DNA of 64,000 nucleotides from Streptomyces nymphaeiformis (GCF_014203895.1 NZ_JACHJY010000003.1:186001-250000); one strand, 5' to 3'. Positions 13,280 through 22,424 are shown, numbered from the stretch's first letter. Translations and numbers: made by a program. Notes: generated by a model not told the origin, from the letters alone.

Positions 13280-14080
13280 TCACTCCCTCCGGTACACCGG
13301 CGGTCGCTTCTCCGCGAACGCCCGCGCCCCCTCCTTCGCGTCCGCCGTGTCGAAGATCGGCCATCCCCTCTTCAGCTCGGCCGCCAGCCCCTCCGTCTCG
13401 CTCAGCTCGGCCGTCTCGTACACCGAGGCCTTGACCGCCTCGACGGCGAGCGGCCCGCAGGCGTTGACGCGTTCGGCGATGTCGAGGGCGGCGTCGAGGG
13501 CGGTGCCGTCGGGGACGACGCGGCCGACGAGGCCGATCGCGGCGGCCTCCTCGGCGCTGTACGGGCGGCCCGTGAGGAGCATTTCGAGGGCGTGGGTGCG
13601 GGCGATCTGCCGGGGCAGGCGGACGGTGGAGCCGCCGATGGGGAAGAGGCCCCGCCGGACCTCGAAGAGGCCGAAGGTCGCGGAGGCGGCGGCGACCCGG
13701 ATGTCGGTGCCCTGGAGGATCTCGGTGCCGCCGGCGACGCAGTACCCCTCGACGGCCGCGATGACGGGCTTGCGGGGCCGGTGGTGGCGGAGCATCGCCT
13801 TCCAGTGCAGGTCGGGGTCGGCCTTCATCCGGTCCCGGTACTGCTCGCCCTCCATTCCCTTCCCGGCCAGCGCCTTGAGGTCCATGCCGGCGCAGAAGGA
13901 ACCGCCCGCGCCGGTGAGGACGACCGAGCGGACGGTGTCGTCGGCGTCGGCTTCGAGCCACCCGTCGTACAGGCCGACGAGCATCGGCAAGGACAGGGCG
14001 TTCTTGGCCTCGGGCCGGTTCAAGGTGAGGACGAGCGTGGCGCCTTCGCGCCGGACGCTGAGGTGTTCGGTGCCGCCCAT
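13280..14080 (-). CDS. Enoyl-CoA hydratase/isomerase (crotonase family)
   Basis: A 266-residue crotonase. LSVRREGATLVLTLNRPEAKNAL is followed by the oxyanion-hole motif GGSFCAGMDLKAL and by AAVEGYCVAGGTEILQGTDIRVA and FGLFEVRRGLFPIGGS. The reaction is probably hydration or isomerisation of an enoyl-CoA. The ATG at 14078-14080 (MGGTEHLSV) is chosen over an upstream ATG at 14137 because a GGGAGA site precedes it and homology begins there. It is divergent from the acyl-CoA synthetase at 14253, and a TetR-type palindrome (14144-14160) lies between them, suggesting co-regulation. Confidence 0.9.
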   Translation of the reverse strand: MGGTEHLSVRREGATLVLTLNRPEAKNALSLPMLVGLYDGWLEADADDTVRSVVLTGAGGSFCAGMDLKALAGKGMEGEQYRDRMKADPDLHWKAMLRHHRPRKPVIAAVEGYCVAGGTEILQGTDIRVAAASATFGLFEVRRGLFPIGGSTVRLPRQIARTHALEMLLTGRPYSAEEAAAIGLVGRVVPDGTALDAALDIAERVNACGPLAVEAVKASVYETAELSETEGLAAELKRGWPIFDTADAKEGARAFAEKRPPVYRRE

Positions 14081-14143
14081 GGGGGTCTCCCGTCTCCAGT
14101 TCTGGAACAGGTTGCAGGAGCCGCGGGCCCAGTTCAATAGTTT

Positions 14144-14160
14144 TCTGACACTCAGTCAGA
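14144..14160. promoter_or_regulatory. TCTGAC-N5-GTCAGA operator between crotonase and acyl-CoA synthetase genes
   Basis: TCTGACACTCAGTCAGA is a perfect 6+5+6 palindrome in the divergent intergenic region. Both it and the palindrome at 34268-34284 are preceded by TT and followed by TTCTT, giving a shared extended context. This is typical of a TetR-family operator. The regulator is not identifiable in the window. Confidence 0.65.
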
Positions 14161-14252
14161 TTCTTCTGCGCACCCCCTTCCCCCGGCGAGCGGTCGGCGC
14201 TCTAATGACCGCCACGTCCGTGTGAACCAGCGAACCGGGGTCAGGAGGAACG

Positions 14253-15935
14253 GTGGAGTACAACCTTGCCGACCTGTTCGAATCGGTCGTCGACGTGGTC
14301 CCCGACCGCGAGGCGCTGGTGTACGTCGACCATCCGGGCACCGGCGAGGAGCGGCGGCTCACCTACGCCGAGCTGGACGCCGCCGCCAACCGGATCGCGC
14401 ACCACCTGACCGACGCGGGCATCCGGCCCGGCGAACACCTCGGCCTCCACCTGTACAACGGCGTCGAGTACCTCCAGACCGTCCTCGCCTGCCTCAAGGC
14501 GCGGATCGTGCCGGTCAACGTGAACTACCGGTACGTGGAGGAGGAGCTCGTCTACCTCTACCGGGACGCCGACCTGGCCGCGCTCGTCTTCGACGCCGAG
14601 TTCACCGACCGGGTCGCGGCGGCGCTGCCGCAGACGGAGAAGCTGCGGCACCTCGTGAGGGTGGGTCCCACCCGTCGCCCGACCGCCGCCCCTCAAGGAG
14701 CTGCTACGCAGCACAGCGACCCGTCCGAGGACGCCCCGGCGCTCGACTGCGTGCCGTTCGCCGACGCGGAGGCCTCCGGTTCTCCGGATCGCGGTTTCGG
14801 CCCCCGCTCCCCCGACGACCTCTTCATCATCTACACCGGCGGCACCACGGGCATGCCCAAGGGTGTCCTGTGGCGCCAGGAGGACCTGTTCTTCGCGGGG
14901 CTGTTCGGGGGCGACCCCGCGGGCGAGCCCGTGAAGCGCCCCGAGGAGCTGGCGGAGCGGGTCGCGGCCGGCGGCGCCGGCATCACCTTCTTCCCCGCGC
15001 CGCCCCTCATGCACGGCACCTCCACGCTGACCGCGTTCATCGCCCTCAACTACGGGCAGCGGGTCGTCCTGCACCGCAAGTACGTGCCCGAGGAGGTGCT
15101 GCGCACCCTGGAGAAGGAGAAGGTGTCCAGCATCTCCCTGGTCGGGGACGCGATGCTGCGCCCGCTCGTGGACGCACTGCGCGGACCGCTGCGGGGCACG
15201 GACCTCTCCGCCCTCTTCAGCCTCTCGTCCTCCGGGGCGATCATGTCCGAGACGGTGCGGGCGCAGCTCCAGGAGCTCATGCCGAACGTCACGCTGCTCA
15301 ACAACTTCGGCTCCACCGAGTCGGGTTCCAACGGCCGGGCCACCGACGACTCCGGCCCGGCCAAGGGCTTCCGGCTGCACGTCAACGAGCGCACCCAGGT
15401 CGTCGACCCGGCGACCCGCGTCCCCGTCGCACCGGGCGAGACCGGCCGGCTCGCGCAGCGCGGGCACGTCCCGCTCGGCTACTACAACGACCCGGCGAAG
15501 ACCGCCGAGACCTTCTTCGAGCGGGACGGGGTGCGGTGGGTCCTGCTCGGCGACATGGCGACGGTGGACGAGAGCGGGGTGGTCACCGTCCTGGGCCGCG
15601 GCTCCCAGTGCATCAACACGGGCGGCGAGAAGGTGTACCCGGAGGAGGTCGAGCAGGCGCTCAAGTCACATCCCGACGTGTACGACGCCCTGGTCGCCGG
15701 CGTCCCGGACGCCCGCTGGGGCAATCACGTCGCCGCGGTCGTCCAACTCCGCCCGGAGGCCCGCCCGCTGGACCTGGAGACCCTCCAGACCCACTGCCGG
15801 CAGCAGCTGGCGGGCTACAAGGTCCCCCGTCAGCTGGTCCTCACCGACCGCATCCAGCGCTCCCCCAGCGGCAAGGCGGACTACCGCTGGGCCCGCGCGG
15901 TGGCGGTGGAGGCGGACGCGGAAGAAGGCGCCTAG
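14253..15935 (+). CDS. Acyl-CoA synthetase (AMP-forming, FadD type)
   Basis: The 560-residue adenylate-forming ligase activates a carboxylic acid to its CoA thioester with ATP. The P-loop motif is IYTGGTTGMPKGVLW, the adenylate motif includes LLNNFGSTESGSN, and the hinge/C-terminal part ends with the catalytic-Lys motif SPSGKADYRWAR. The GTG at 14253 has AGGAGGA 5 bases upstream. A Pro/Ala/Gln-rich stretch near residues 145-175 looks like an insertion in the usual FadD core. It is divergent from the crotonase gene and shares the operator at 14144-14160. The stop overlaps the convergent hydrolase stop by four bases. Substrate unknown, perhaps a medium- or long-chain or steroid-like acid. Confidence 0.9.
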   Translation: MEYNLADLFESVVDVVPDREALVYVDHPGTGEERRLTYAELDAAANRIAHHLTDAGIRPGEHLGLHLYNGVEYLQTVLACLKARIVPVNVNYRYVEEELVYLYRDADLAALVFDAEFTDRVAAALPQTEKLRHLVRVGPTRRPTAAPQGAATQHSDPSEDAPALDCVPFADAEASGSPDRGFGPRSPDDLFIIYTGGTTGMPKGVLWRQEDLFFAGLFGGDPAGEPVKRPEELAERVAAGGAGITFFPAPPLMHGTSTLTAFIALNYGQRVVLHRKYVPEEVLRTLEKEKVSSISLVGDAMLRPLVDALRGPLRGTDLSALFSLSSSGAIMSETVRAQLQELMPNVTLLNNFGSTESGSNGRATDDSGPAKGFRLHVNERTQVVDPATRVPVAPGETGRLAQRGHVPLGYYNDPAKTAETFFERDGVRWVLLGDMATVDESGVVTVLGRGSQCINTGGEKVYPEEVEQALKSHPDVYDALVAGVPDARWGNHVAAVVQLRPEARPLDLETLQTHCRQQLAGYKVPRQLVLTDRIQRSPSGKADYRWARAVAVEADAEEGA

Positions 15936-17452
15936 AGTCCGAACCCCCTGATCGTGGCCAGGAATTCGGCCGGCCGGGCGTCGTGGACGAGGTGGCCCGT
16001 CTCGATCGTGACCAGGCGGGCGTCCGGGATGCGGTCGGCGAGCTCGGCCAGCTGGGTCTGGGGGACGTGGCTGGTCGGGCCGCCGGCCACGACGAGGGTG
16101 GGGGCCGTGATCGCGGTGAGCCCCTCGCGCCAGGCCGGGTCGGGGGCGTTCAGCTCGGCGTCGGTGGACGTGACGACGGCCCAGTCGAAGGGCAGGGGGC
16201 CCTCGGGGCGCTCGGCCACCGGGCGCGGCGGGTCGAGGGGGACGAAGGCCGGGGCCTCCTCCAGGACGAGGCGGCCGATCAGGCCGGGTTCGCGCTGGGC
16301 GAGGAGGTACGCGGCGCCGGCGCCCATCGAGTGGGCGACGACGGTGGCGCCGGCGAGGCCGAGGGCCCAGAGGAAGCCGCCGAGGTCGTCGCGGAAGTCC
16401 TCGAAGCCGTAGCGGCCGGTCCGGTCGCTCAGTCCGTGGCCGGGCAGGTCGAGGGCGTACACCCGGTGGTCGGCGGCCAGGTCCGCGGTGATCCCGCTCC
16501 ACGTCGTGCTGTTCTCGCCGCGGCCGTGGACGAGGACGACGGGCCGGGCGTCCTCGGGTCCCGCGACCCGGTAGGCGAGCCGTACGCCGTCCACGGTGAC
16601 GGTGCGGACGGCCGGGTCGAGGAAGGCGGCGACCGGGAGGACGAAGGCCTCGGCGTCGTCGACCCAGGGGAAGTGTCCGGCGCCCGGCTGGACGACGAGC
16701 TCCGCGTGCGGGAAGAGCGCCGCGGCCTCGGCCGCCTTGGCGGGCGTCGGGCCCGCGTCGTACTCGCCCGCCACGATCAGGACGGGCGCGGTGAGCGCGC
16801 CGAGCGCGCGGCGGGTCGCCTCGGGGTCGTAGGCGCCCTCGCCGTGGTAGGCGGGTGCGGCCTCCCAGTTCGTCTCCCGGTCGGTGGCCGCCGCGTGCTC
16901 CCGGGCGGCCGCGTCCCAGCGGCCGTACGCGAAGGGGGCGGTGATCTCGTACTCGCGCCGGAGCGGGGTGTCGGGGCCGATGCTGTCGAGGGCGGCCCTG
17001 GCCTCCGGGTACCAGTCCCGGTCGGCGAAGACCTCTACGGCCTTGTCCCACTCCTCGTCGGTGGTCCCGACGCCGAGGGCGCGTCCGAGGGAGGTGACGA
17101 GGACGAGGGAGCGGATCCGCTCGGGGTGGGCTGCGGCGTACAGGACGGCGAGGTTGCCGGCGGCGGAGTGGCCGAGGAGGTCGATCCGTTCCAGGCCGAG
17201 ATGGGCGCGGAGGGCCTCGACGTCGCCGACCTGCCGGTCGCAGCGGTACGTGCCGGGGTCGGCGGGGGCGGCGCTCGCGCCGGTGCCGCGGGCGTCGAGC
17301 AGGACGAGGGTGCGGTGGGCGGCGAGTCCGCCGAGGTCACCGAGGTAGCGGGCGTCGCGCAGCGGCCCGCCCGCCAGGCAGACGAGCGGCTCCCCCTCCC
17401 CCTGGACGCGGTAGGCGAGCTGGGTCCCGTCATGGGTCGTGAACGTCGGCAT
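15932..17452 (-). CDS. Double-domain alpha/beta hydrolase
   Basis: This 506-residue protein has two complete alpha/beta-hydrolase domains in one frame. Domain 1 (about 1-275) has nucleophile motif GHSAAG (Ser96), a probable Asp in GEYDAG and His in GAGHFPW. Domain 2 (about 280-506) has AHSMGA (Ser375) and ETGHLVHD, but the usual acid position reads AGGPTS, so its triad may use another acid. Single-domain proteins of about 270 residues are the norm. The ATG at 17450-17452 has GAGG upstream. It is convergent with the acyl-CoA synthetase and divergent from the pentapeptide-repeat gene. Substrate unknown. Confidence 0.85.
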   Translation of the reverse strand: MPTFTTHDGTQLAYRVQGEGEPLVCLAGGPLRDARYLGDLGGLAAHRTLVLLDARGTGASAAPADPGTYRCDRQVGDVEALRAHLGLERIDLLGHSAAGNLAVLYAAAHPERIRSLVLVTSLGRALGVGTTDEEWDKAVEVFADRDWYPEARAALDSIGPDTPLRREYEITAPFAYGRWDAAAREHAAATDRETNWEAAPAYHGEGAYDPEATRRALGALTAPVLIVAGEYDAGPTPAKAAEAAALFPHAELVVQPGAGHFPWVDDAEAFVLPVAAFLDPAVRTVTVDGVRLAYRVAGPEDARPVVLVHGRGENSTTWSGITADLAADHRVYALDLPGHGLSDRTGRYGFEDFRDDLGGFLWALGLAGATVVAHSMGAGAAYLLAQREPGLIGRLVLEEAPAFVPLDPPRPVAERPEGPLPFDWAVVTSTDAELNAPDPAWREGLTAITAPTLVVAGGPTSHVPQTQLAELADRIPDARLVTIETGHLVHDARPAEFLATIRGFGL

Positions 17453-17582
17453 GCCGCCGATCCTCACCGGCCCGGGTGGATCTTCGCAATCGGTTTCGCC
17501 GTGAGCGCCGTGCCGGGAGCGGCGGACCGGCGGCGCGATACGGTGGAGGACCGTCCCCGAACCGCGAAGGAACCGTTCCACC

Positions 17583-18398
17583 GTGCCCGACACCCGGGAA
17601 TCCACCCTGCGCGGCGACTGCGCGAACTGCTTCGGCCTGTGCTGTGTGGCGCTGCCCTTCGCCAAGTCGGCCGACTTCGCCGTGAACAAGTCGTCGGGCG
17701 AGCCCTGCCGGAACCTCCAGGAGGACTTCCGCTGCGGGATCCACACGCGGCTGCGGCCGAGCGGTTTCCAGGGCTGCACGGTGTACGACTGCTTCGGCGC
17801 CGGCCAGCAGGTCTCCCAGGTGACCTTCGGCGGCGTGTCCTGGCGCGAGGCTCCGGAGACGGCCCGGCAGATGTACGAGGTCTTCCCGGTGGTGCGCCAG
17901 CTGCACGAGCTGCTGCGCTACCTCACGGAGGCCCTCGCCCTGCCGACGGCCCGCCCCGTCCACGCCGAGCTGCGGGCCGCGCTGGCCCGGGTCGAGGAGC
18001 TCACCGGCGGCACGCCGGACGCCCTGGAGAAGCTGGACGTGGGCCCGGTGCGCGCCGAGGTCAACCCGCTGCTCCTGCGGACGAGCGAGCTGGTCCGCGC
18101 CACGGCCGGCGGGCGGCCGAAGAGCCGGCGCGGGGCGGACCTGATCGGCAAGCGGCTGCGCGGGGCGAAGCTGCGGGGCACGGACCTGCGCGGGGCGCTG
18201 CTCATCGCCGCCGACCTGACGGGGGCGGACCTGTCGCTCGCGGACCTGATCGGTGCCGACCTGCGGGACGCCGATCTGTCGGACGCGGATCTGACGGGCG
18301 CGCTGTTCCTGACGCAGCCCCAGCTGAACTCGGCGCGCGGAAACGCCGCGACCCGCCTCCCCGAGGGCTTCGACCGCCCCGCGCACTGGACCGCCTGA
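17583..18398 (+). CDS. Pentapeptide-repeat protein with Cys-rich metal-binding-like N-terminus
   Basis: The 271-residue protein joins two features. The N-terminal 70 residues hold at least eight Cys in a CxxCxxxCC-type arrangement (CANCFGLCC, later EPCRN, FRCGI, GCTVYDC), resembling YkgJ-type zinc/iron-binding domains. After a helical middle, the C-terminal part (about 180-245) has pentapeptide repeats of A(D/K)Lxx type (GADLIG, GTDLRG, AADLTG, GADLSL), which fold as a right-handed beta-helix. The GTG start at 17583 fits the MPDTREST reading. It is divergent from the hydrolase and convergent with the MDR oxidoreductase. Function unknown; a nucleic-acid-mimic role like QnrB-type proteins is possible but untested. 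Confidence 0.85.
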   Translation: MPDTRESTLRGDCANCFGLCCVALPFAKSADFAVNKSSGEPCRNLQEDFRCGIHTRLRPSGFQGCTVYDCFGAGQQVSQVTFGGVSWREAPETARQMYEVFPVVRQLHELLRYLTEALALPTARPVHAELRAALARVEELTGGTPDALEKLDVGPVRAEVNPLLLRTSELVRATAGGRPKSRRGADLIGKRLRGAKLRGTDLRGALLIAADLTGADLSLADLIGADLRDADLSDADLTGALFLTQPQLNSARGNAATRLPEGFDRPAHWTA

Positions 18399-18405
18399 CG
18401 GTCCC

Positions 18406-19410
18406 TCACTCGGGCACGGTCACGACGATCTTGCCCACCTGCCGGCCGGCCTCCATGGCCCGGTGCGCGGCGACGATCTCGTCGAGCGTGAAGGTGCGGT
18501 CGACGGCGGGTTCGAAGAAGCCGGTGCGCAGTCCGGACTCGACGAAGGCGCGGGCCCGGCGCAGCCGCTCCGGGTCCCTGGTCGTCTCCGGCATCGTGTA
18601 GGTCCTCAGGGAGACGGCGGGCATCCCGAGGTCGAAGCCGGGGTACGGGGTCGGCAGCCCGCTCACGGCTCCGTAGAGCAGCACGGTGCCGCCGGGGGCG
18701 ACGGACCCGACGAGGTCGGTGAGGCCGGGGCCCGCGACGCCGTCGAAGGCCAGGTCGGCGCCGCGCCCGCCGGTGAGGTCCCGTACCCGCTCGGCGACGT
18801 CCTCCTCGTCGGTGACGATCACCTCGGCCGCCCCCGCCTTGAGCAGGGCGTCCTTCTTGGCCCGGGTGCGGGTGGTGGCGAGGGGTGTGGCGCCGATCCG
18901 GTGCGCGGTCCTGATCGCGGCGAGCCCGACGCTGCTGGAGGCGCCGGTCAGGACGACGGTGTCGCCCGCGCGCATCCCGCCGACCTCGACGAGTCCGCCG
19001 TAGGCCGTGACGTACGGCATCCACACGGCGGCGCCCTCGACGGGGCCGAGCCCCTCGGGGCGGGGCACGAGGGAGGAGGCCGGGACGATCGCGCGCTCGG
19101 CGTAGACCCCGTGGTCGTTCATCGAGAACGAGGGCACGACGCTCACCGCCTGCCCGGCGGCGAACCCGTCGACCCCCTCCCCGAGGGCCTCGACGACACC
19201 CGAGGCCTCCAGGCCGAGGCGGGCGGGGAAGCTCCGGGCCGGCTCGATGTAGTGGCCGCCGCGGAAGAGCGCCTCGGCGCGGTTGACGCCGATGGCCTCG
19301 ATCCGGAGGAGGACTTCGCCGGGGCCGGGCTCGCCGACCTCCACGTCCTCCAGGCGGAGCACCTCCGGGCCGCCGTACTCGTGGAACCGCACCGTCCTGG
19401 CCTTGCTCAT
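18406..19410 (-). CDS. Quinone-reductase-like zinc-independent MDR oxidoreductase
   Basis: A 334-residue medium-chain dehydrogenase/reductase of the quinone oxidoreductase group. It has an N-terminal GroES-like fold (GPGEVLLRIEAIGVNRAEALFRGGHY) and an NAD(P)-binding Rossmann motif (TVVLTGASSSVGLAAIRTAH), followed by AFDGVAGPGL. The structural-zinc Cys cluster of classical alcohol dehydrogenases is absent. It probably reduces quinones or enones with NADPH. It is transcribed away from the ArsR-type gene at 19559 and shares the region with the AAACTTCGA direct repeats, so it is the likely target of that regulator. Confidence 0.88.
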   Translation of the reverse strand: MSKARTVRFHEYGGPEVLRLEDVEVGEPGPGEVLLRIEAIGVNRAEALFRGGHYIEPARSFPARLGLEASGVVEALGEGVDGFAAGQAVSVVPSFSMNDHGVYAERAIVPASSLVPRPEGLGPVEGAAVWMPYVTAYGGLVEVGGMRAGDTVVLTGASSSVGLAAIRTAHRIGATPLATTRTRAKKDALLKAGAAEVIVTDEEDVAERVRDLTGGRGADLAFDGVAGPGLTDLVGSVAPGGTVLLYGAVSGLPTPYPGFDLGMPAVSLRTYTMPETTRDPERLRRARAFVESGLRTGFFEPAVDRTFTLDEIVAAHRAMEAGRQVGKIVVTVPE

Positions 19411-19496
19411 CGGGCTTCCCCTCCCCGTTCGGTGACGGCGGCGGGCGGGCCGCTCCGCCGCCGTGCCCCAGCCAAGCGCAAGGTTCGACCACTGTC

Positions 19497-19522
19497 AAAC
19501 TTCGATGGTCATGAAACTTCGA
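19497..19522. promoter_or_regulatory. AAACTTCGA direct repeat in the oxidoreductase/ArsR divergent promoter
   Basis: AAACTTCGA occurs at 19497-19505 and 19514-19522, a 17-base period, between the divergent MDR oxidoreductase and ArsR-type genes. It is a plausible binding site for the adjacent regulator. No TANNNT -10 can be placed with confidence. Confidence 0.45.
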
Positions 19523-19558
19523 CGCCTGTCGTACGATGCTCCCGGAGGCGACACGACG

Positions 19559-19900
19559 ATGACAGCAGCGACAGGCACCGGCCGACGGGACCGCGTCCCG
19601 CCCCACCCCGACATGCGCGACATCGGCCTGCAGCAGGTCCTGGAGGCCCTGGTCGACCCGGTCAGGCGGCGGATCGTCGCCGAGCTGTACGCGGCCCGCG
19701 AGGACCTGTCCTGCGGGACCATCGACCTGCCGGTCAGCAAGTCCACGGCCACCCACCACTTCCACGTCCTGCGCGAGGCCGGCCTCATCCGCCAGCACTA
19801 CGCGGGGACCTCCCGCATGAACGCGCTGCGCCGCGAGGAGTTCGAGGAGCGCTTCCCGGGACTCCTGCGCGCGGTGGTGACCGGCCACGACGAGGGGTAG
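19559..19900 (+). CDS. ArsR-type winged-helix transcriptional regulator
   Basis: A 113-residue ArsR/SmtB-fold repressor. The HTH region reads LQQVLEALVDPVRRRIVAELY...DLPVSKSTATHHFHVLREAGLIRQHYAGTSRMNALRREEFEERFPGLL. The start ATG at 19559 is supported by GGAGG at 19543-19547. No Cys pair typical of metal sensing is visible (only one Cys, SCGTIDLP), so it is more likely a redox or small-molecule sensor. It is divergent from the MDR oxidoreductase gene, the usual arrangement for an ArsR-controlled oxidoreductase. The GNAT gene stop lies 6 bases away on the other strand. Confidence 0.9.
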   Translation: MTAATGTGRRDRVPPHPDMRDIGLQQVLEALVDPVRRRIVAELYAAREDLSCGTIDLPVSKSTATHHFHVLREAGLIRQHYAGTSRMNALRREEFEERFPGLLRAVVTGHDEG

Positions 19901-19906
19901 GCGGCC

Positions 19907-20692
19907 TCAGACCTCGTACACGTAGGGCGTCGTGGTCGTCAGCGTCAGGAAGCCGAGGCGCCGGAGGATCGGGCGGCTGGTGTCCGCCGCGTCGACCTGG
20001 ACGTAGCGGTGGCCGCGTTCGGCGGCGATGCGGGCGCGGTGGGAGACCAGGGCGCGGTAGAGGCCGCGGCCGCGCCAGCCCTCGACGGTGCCGCCGCCCC
20101 AGAGGCCCGCGAAGTCCGTGCCGGGGTACAGCTCCATGCGGGCGGCGCTGACGGGTTCCCCCGCGGCGAGGGCGACGACGGCGGTGACCGTGCCGGGGTC
20201 GGCCGCGAGCCGGTCGAGCAGCTGCCGGCCGAGGCGGGAGCTGTCGGTGCCGAAGGCCCGCTCGTGGACCTCGACCACCTGGCGGACCCCGGTCTCGTCG
20301 GTGACCGCGCGGAGTTCGACGCCCTCCGGGAGCGGGACCCCGCGGGGCAGGGCGGCGGCCTCGGCGACCATCACGGTCTCGGAGTCGTCGGGGGCGAGGC
20401 CCGCCGCGAGGAGCCGGTCGCCGAGGTCGGCGGGGGTGTCGTGCGCGTACAGCTTCCACTCGAAGGACAGGCCGGCGGCGCGGTAGTGCGCGATCTGCGC
20501 GGCGATCGCGGCGTCCGCACCGGGCCCGTCGTGCGCGTCGAGCCCGGACCAGAGGACGCCGTTCCACGCGTGCGCGGGGCCGGTCTGGCGGACGACGGCG
20601 CCGACGCGCTCGACGCGGCAGCCGGGCCCGTCGGGGCGGGCCTCGCGGCGCAGCTGGAGGTCGTGGAGGTCACGTAGGTGCTGGGATTCCAT
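19907..20692 (-). CDS. GNAT-family N-acetyltransferase
   Basis: A 261-residue acetyltransferase. The C-terminal half carries the GNAT core: TAVVALAAGEPVSAARMELYP, then the acetyl-CoA motif A-like VEGWRGRGLYRALVSHRARIAAERG and ADTSRPILRRLGF. The N-terminal half is probably a degenerate second GNAT fold. The ATG at 20690-20692 (MESQHLRDLHD) has GGAG 8 bases upstream; a GTG at 20701 is an alternative. The substrate cannot be told. It sits downstream of the encapsulin gene (70-base gap) in the same direction and could be co-transcribed with it. Confidence 0.85.
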   Translation of the reverse strand: MESQHLRDLHDLQLRREARPDGPGCRVERVGAVVRQTGPAHAWNGVLWSGLDAHDGPGADAAIAAQIAHYRAAGLSFEWKLYAHDTPADLGDRLLAAGLAPDDSETVMVAEAAALPRGVPLPEGVELRAVTDETGVRQVVEVHERAFGTDSSRLGRQLLDRLAADPGTVTAVVALAAGEPVSAARMELYPGTDFAGLWGGGTVEGWRGRGLYRALVSHRARIAAERGHRYVQVDAADTSRPILRRLGFLTLTTTTPYVYEV

Positions 20693-20762
20693 GCGGGCCA
20701 CTCCAGCACCGGCGTCCGGCGCCGGGCAACGGATTTGCCCGGCGCCCCGCCCGGTCGGCGGG

Positions 20763-22184
20763 TCAGGCGCGCGGACGGACCTCGACGTTCTCCAGGATGC
20801 CGACCGCGTCCGGTACGAGGATGGCGGCGGAGTAGTAGGCGGAGACGAGGTAGGAGATGATCGCCTTCTCGTCGATGCCCATGAAGCGGCAGTTGAGGCT
20901 GGGCTCGATCTCGTCGGGCAGGCCGGTCTGGTGGAGGCCGATGACGCCTTCGTTGTTCTCGCCGGTGCGGACGGCGATGATCGAGGAGCTCTGCCGGTCG
21001 GTGACCGGGATCTTCCCGCAGGGCAGGATGGGGACCCCTCGCCAGGCCGGCATCGGGCGCCCCTCGACGTCGACCGTGCCGAACACGAGACCGCGCTTGT
21101 TGCACTCCTTGCCGAAGGCGGCGATGGCCCGGGGGTGGGCGAAGATGTAGTCGGTGTCGCGGCGCATGCTGAGCAGGTCGTCGAGGTCGTCCGGGGTCGG
21201 CGGGCCCGAGTGGGTCTGGATGCGCTGGTCGAAGTCGGCGTTGTGGAGCAGACCGAACTCGGGGTTGTTGACGAGCTCGTGCTCCTGGCGCTCGCGGAGC
21301 TCCTGGATCGTCAGACGGAGCTGCTGCTGCGTCTGGTTCATCGGCTGGTTGTAGAGGTCGGCGACGCGGCTGTGGACCTTCAGAACGGTCTGGGCGACGC
21401 TGAGTTCGTACTCACGCGGCCTGAGCTCGTAGTCCGCGTACGCGTGGGGCAGCACGGCCTCGCCGACGTGGCCGGCGCTGAGCTCGATGGCCGCCTCGCC
21501 GAACGGGTTGGTGGAGCGCTGGTGGCCGTTGACCCCGCCGCCCTGGACGTGGTCGCGGAGGTTCTCGTACCGCTCGGCCACGGCCAGGTAGGCCGTGCGG
21601 GGCAGCGCGAGGAGGGTCACGGCGGTGACGGCCTTGGCGGTGAAGTCCCAGGTCCCGTCCCCGGCGAGCACCTGGCCGCCGAAGGTGTCGCCGTCGCCGA
21701 GCCGGCCGAGGACGGTCTCGTCGCCGTACTGTCCGGTGCCGAGCTTCTCGATCTTGCCGTGGGCGATGAGGTAGACGTGGTCGGCGTTCCCGCCGGCCTC
21801 CACGACGACCTGGCCGGGCTCGTACTCCTGCTGGACGAAGCGGTCGGCGAGCGCGCCGAGCGCGGTGGGATCGTCGAAGCCGCGCAGCAGCGGGAGTTCG
21901 GCCAGCTCGGCGGGGATGACCTCGACCCGGGAGCCGCTCTTCACGAAGGTGACGCGGCCGTCGCCGACCACGTACGAGAGGCGCCGGTTGACCCGGTAGA
22001 CACCGCCGGGGGTGTGCACCCAGGGGAGCGTGCGGAGCAGCCAGCGGGAGCTGATGCCCTGCATCTGGGGCTCGGACTTGGTGGTGGTGGCGAGGTTGCG
22101 GGCGGCTGCGGTGCTGAGGCTGAGCTGGACCTGGCGGAGCTCGACGGCGGGCGGGGTGGCCGCCGGTTCGGTGTCGACCGACAT
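20763..22184 (-). CDS. eshA: Family 2B encapsulin shell protein with cyclic-nucleotide-binding-like domain (EshA type)
   Basis: This 473-residue protein matches the EshA family of Streptomyces, now classed as family 2B encapsulins: HK97-fold shells that self-assemble around cargo. An HK97 N-arm/E-loop part ([28 protein letters not shown]) is interrupted by a CNB-like domain at about 95-213 ([25 protein letters not shown]...[12 protein letters not shown]). The HK97 P/A-domain part follows ([50 protein letters not shown]). The phosphate-binding cassette is degenerate, with no clear Arg, so nucleotide binding is doubtful. EshA was first linked to sporogenic hyphal growth in S. griseus. Usual 2B cargo genes such as terpene cyclases are not adjacent; neighbours are GNAT and divergent paaK. 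Confidence 0.88.
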   Translation of the reverse strand: MSVDTEPAATPPAVELRQVQLSLSTAAARNLATTTKSEPQMQGISSRWLLRTLPWVHTPGGVYRVNRRLSYVVGDGRVTFVKSGSRVEVIPAELAELPLLRGFDDPTALGALADRFVQQEYEPGQVVVEAGGNADHVYLIAHGKIEKLGTGQYGDETVLGRLGDGDTFGGQVLAGDGTWDFTAKAVTAVTLLALPRTAYLAVAERYENLRDHVQGGGVNGHQRSTNPFGEAAIELSAGHVGEAVLPHAYADYELRPREYELSVAQTVLKVHSRVADLYNQPMNQTQQQLRLTIQELRERQEHELVNNPEFGLLHNADFDQRIQTHSGPPTPDDLDDLLSMRRDTDYIFAHPRAIAAFGKECNKRGLVFGTVDVEGRPMPAWRGVPILPCGKIPVTDRQSSSIIAVRTGENNEGVIGLHQTGLPDEIEPSLNCRFMGIDEKAIISYLVSAYYSAAILVPDAVGILENVEVRPRA

Positions 22185-22424
22185 GGGTGACTCGCTTTCT
22201 GGGGCGTTCGCGGGACTCGTGCGTCACTCTCCGCGTCCAGGTGTAACGCACCGTGGTGTCCCTCTTCCGGGTGCGGCGCGAACGGGTGGGAGCGCCACGT
22301 GGCGGCGGCCGCCCCGCGAGCGCCGTGCGCGCTCCGCCGTCCGGGCGGGCGCACGGTCGGGAAAAGTTCGTCCACCCCCTTGCCAAGCCCCGGGTACCTC
22401 CGGTTTTACTGACCCGGAACGGAT

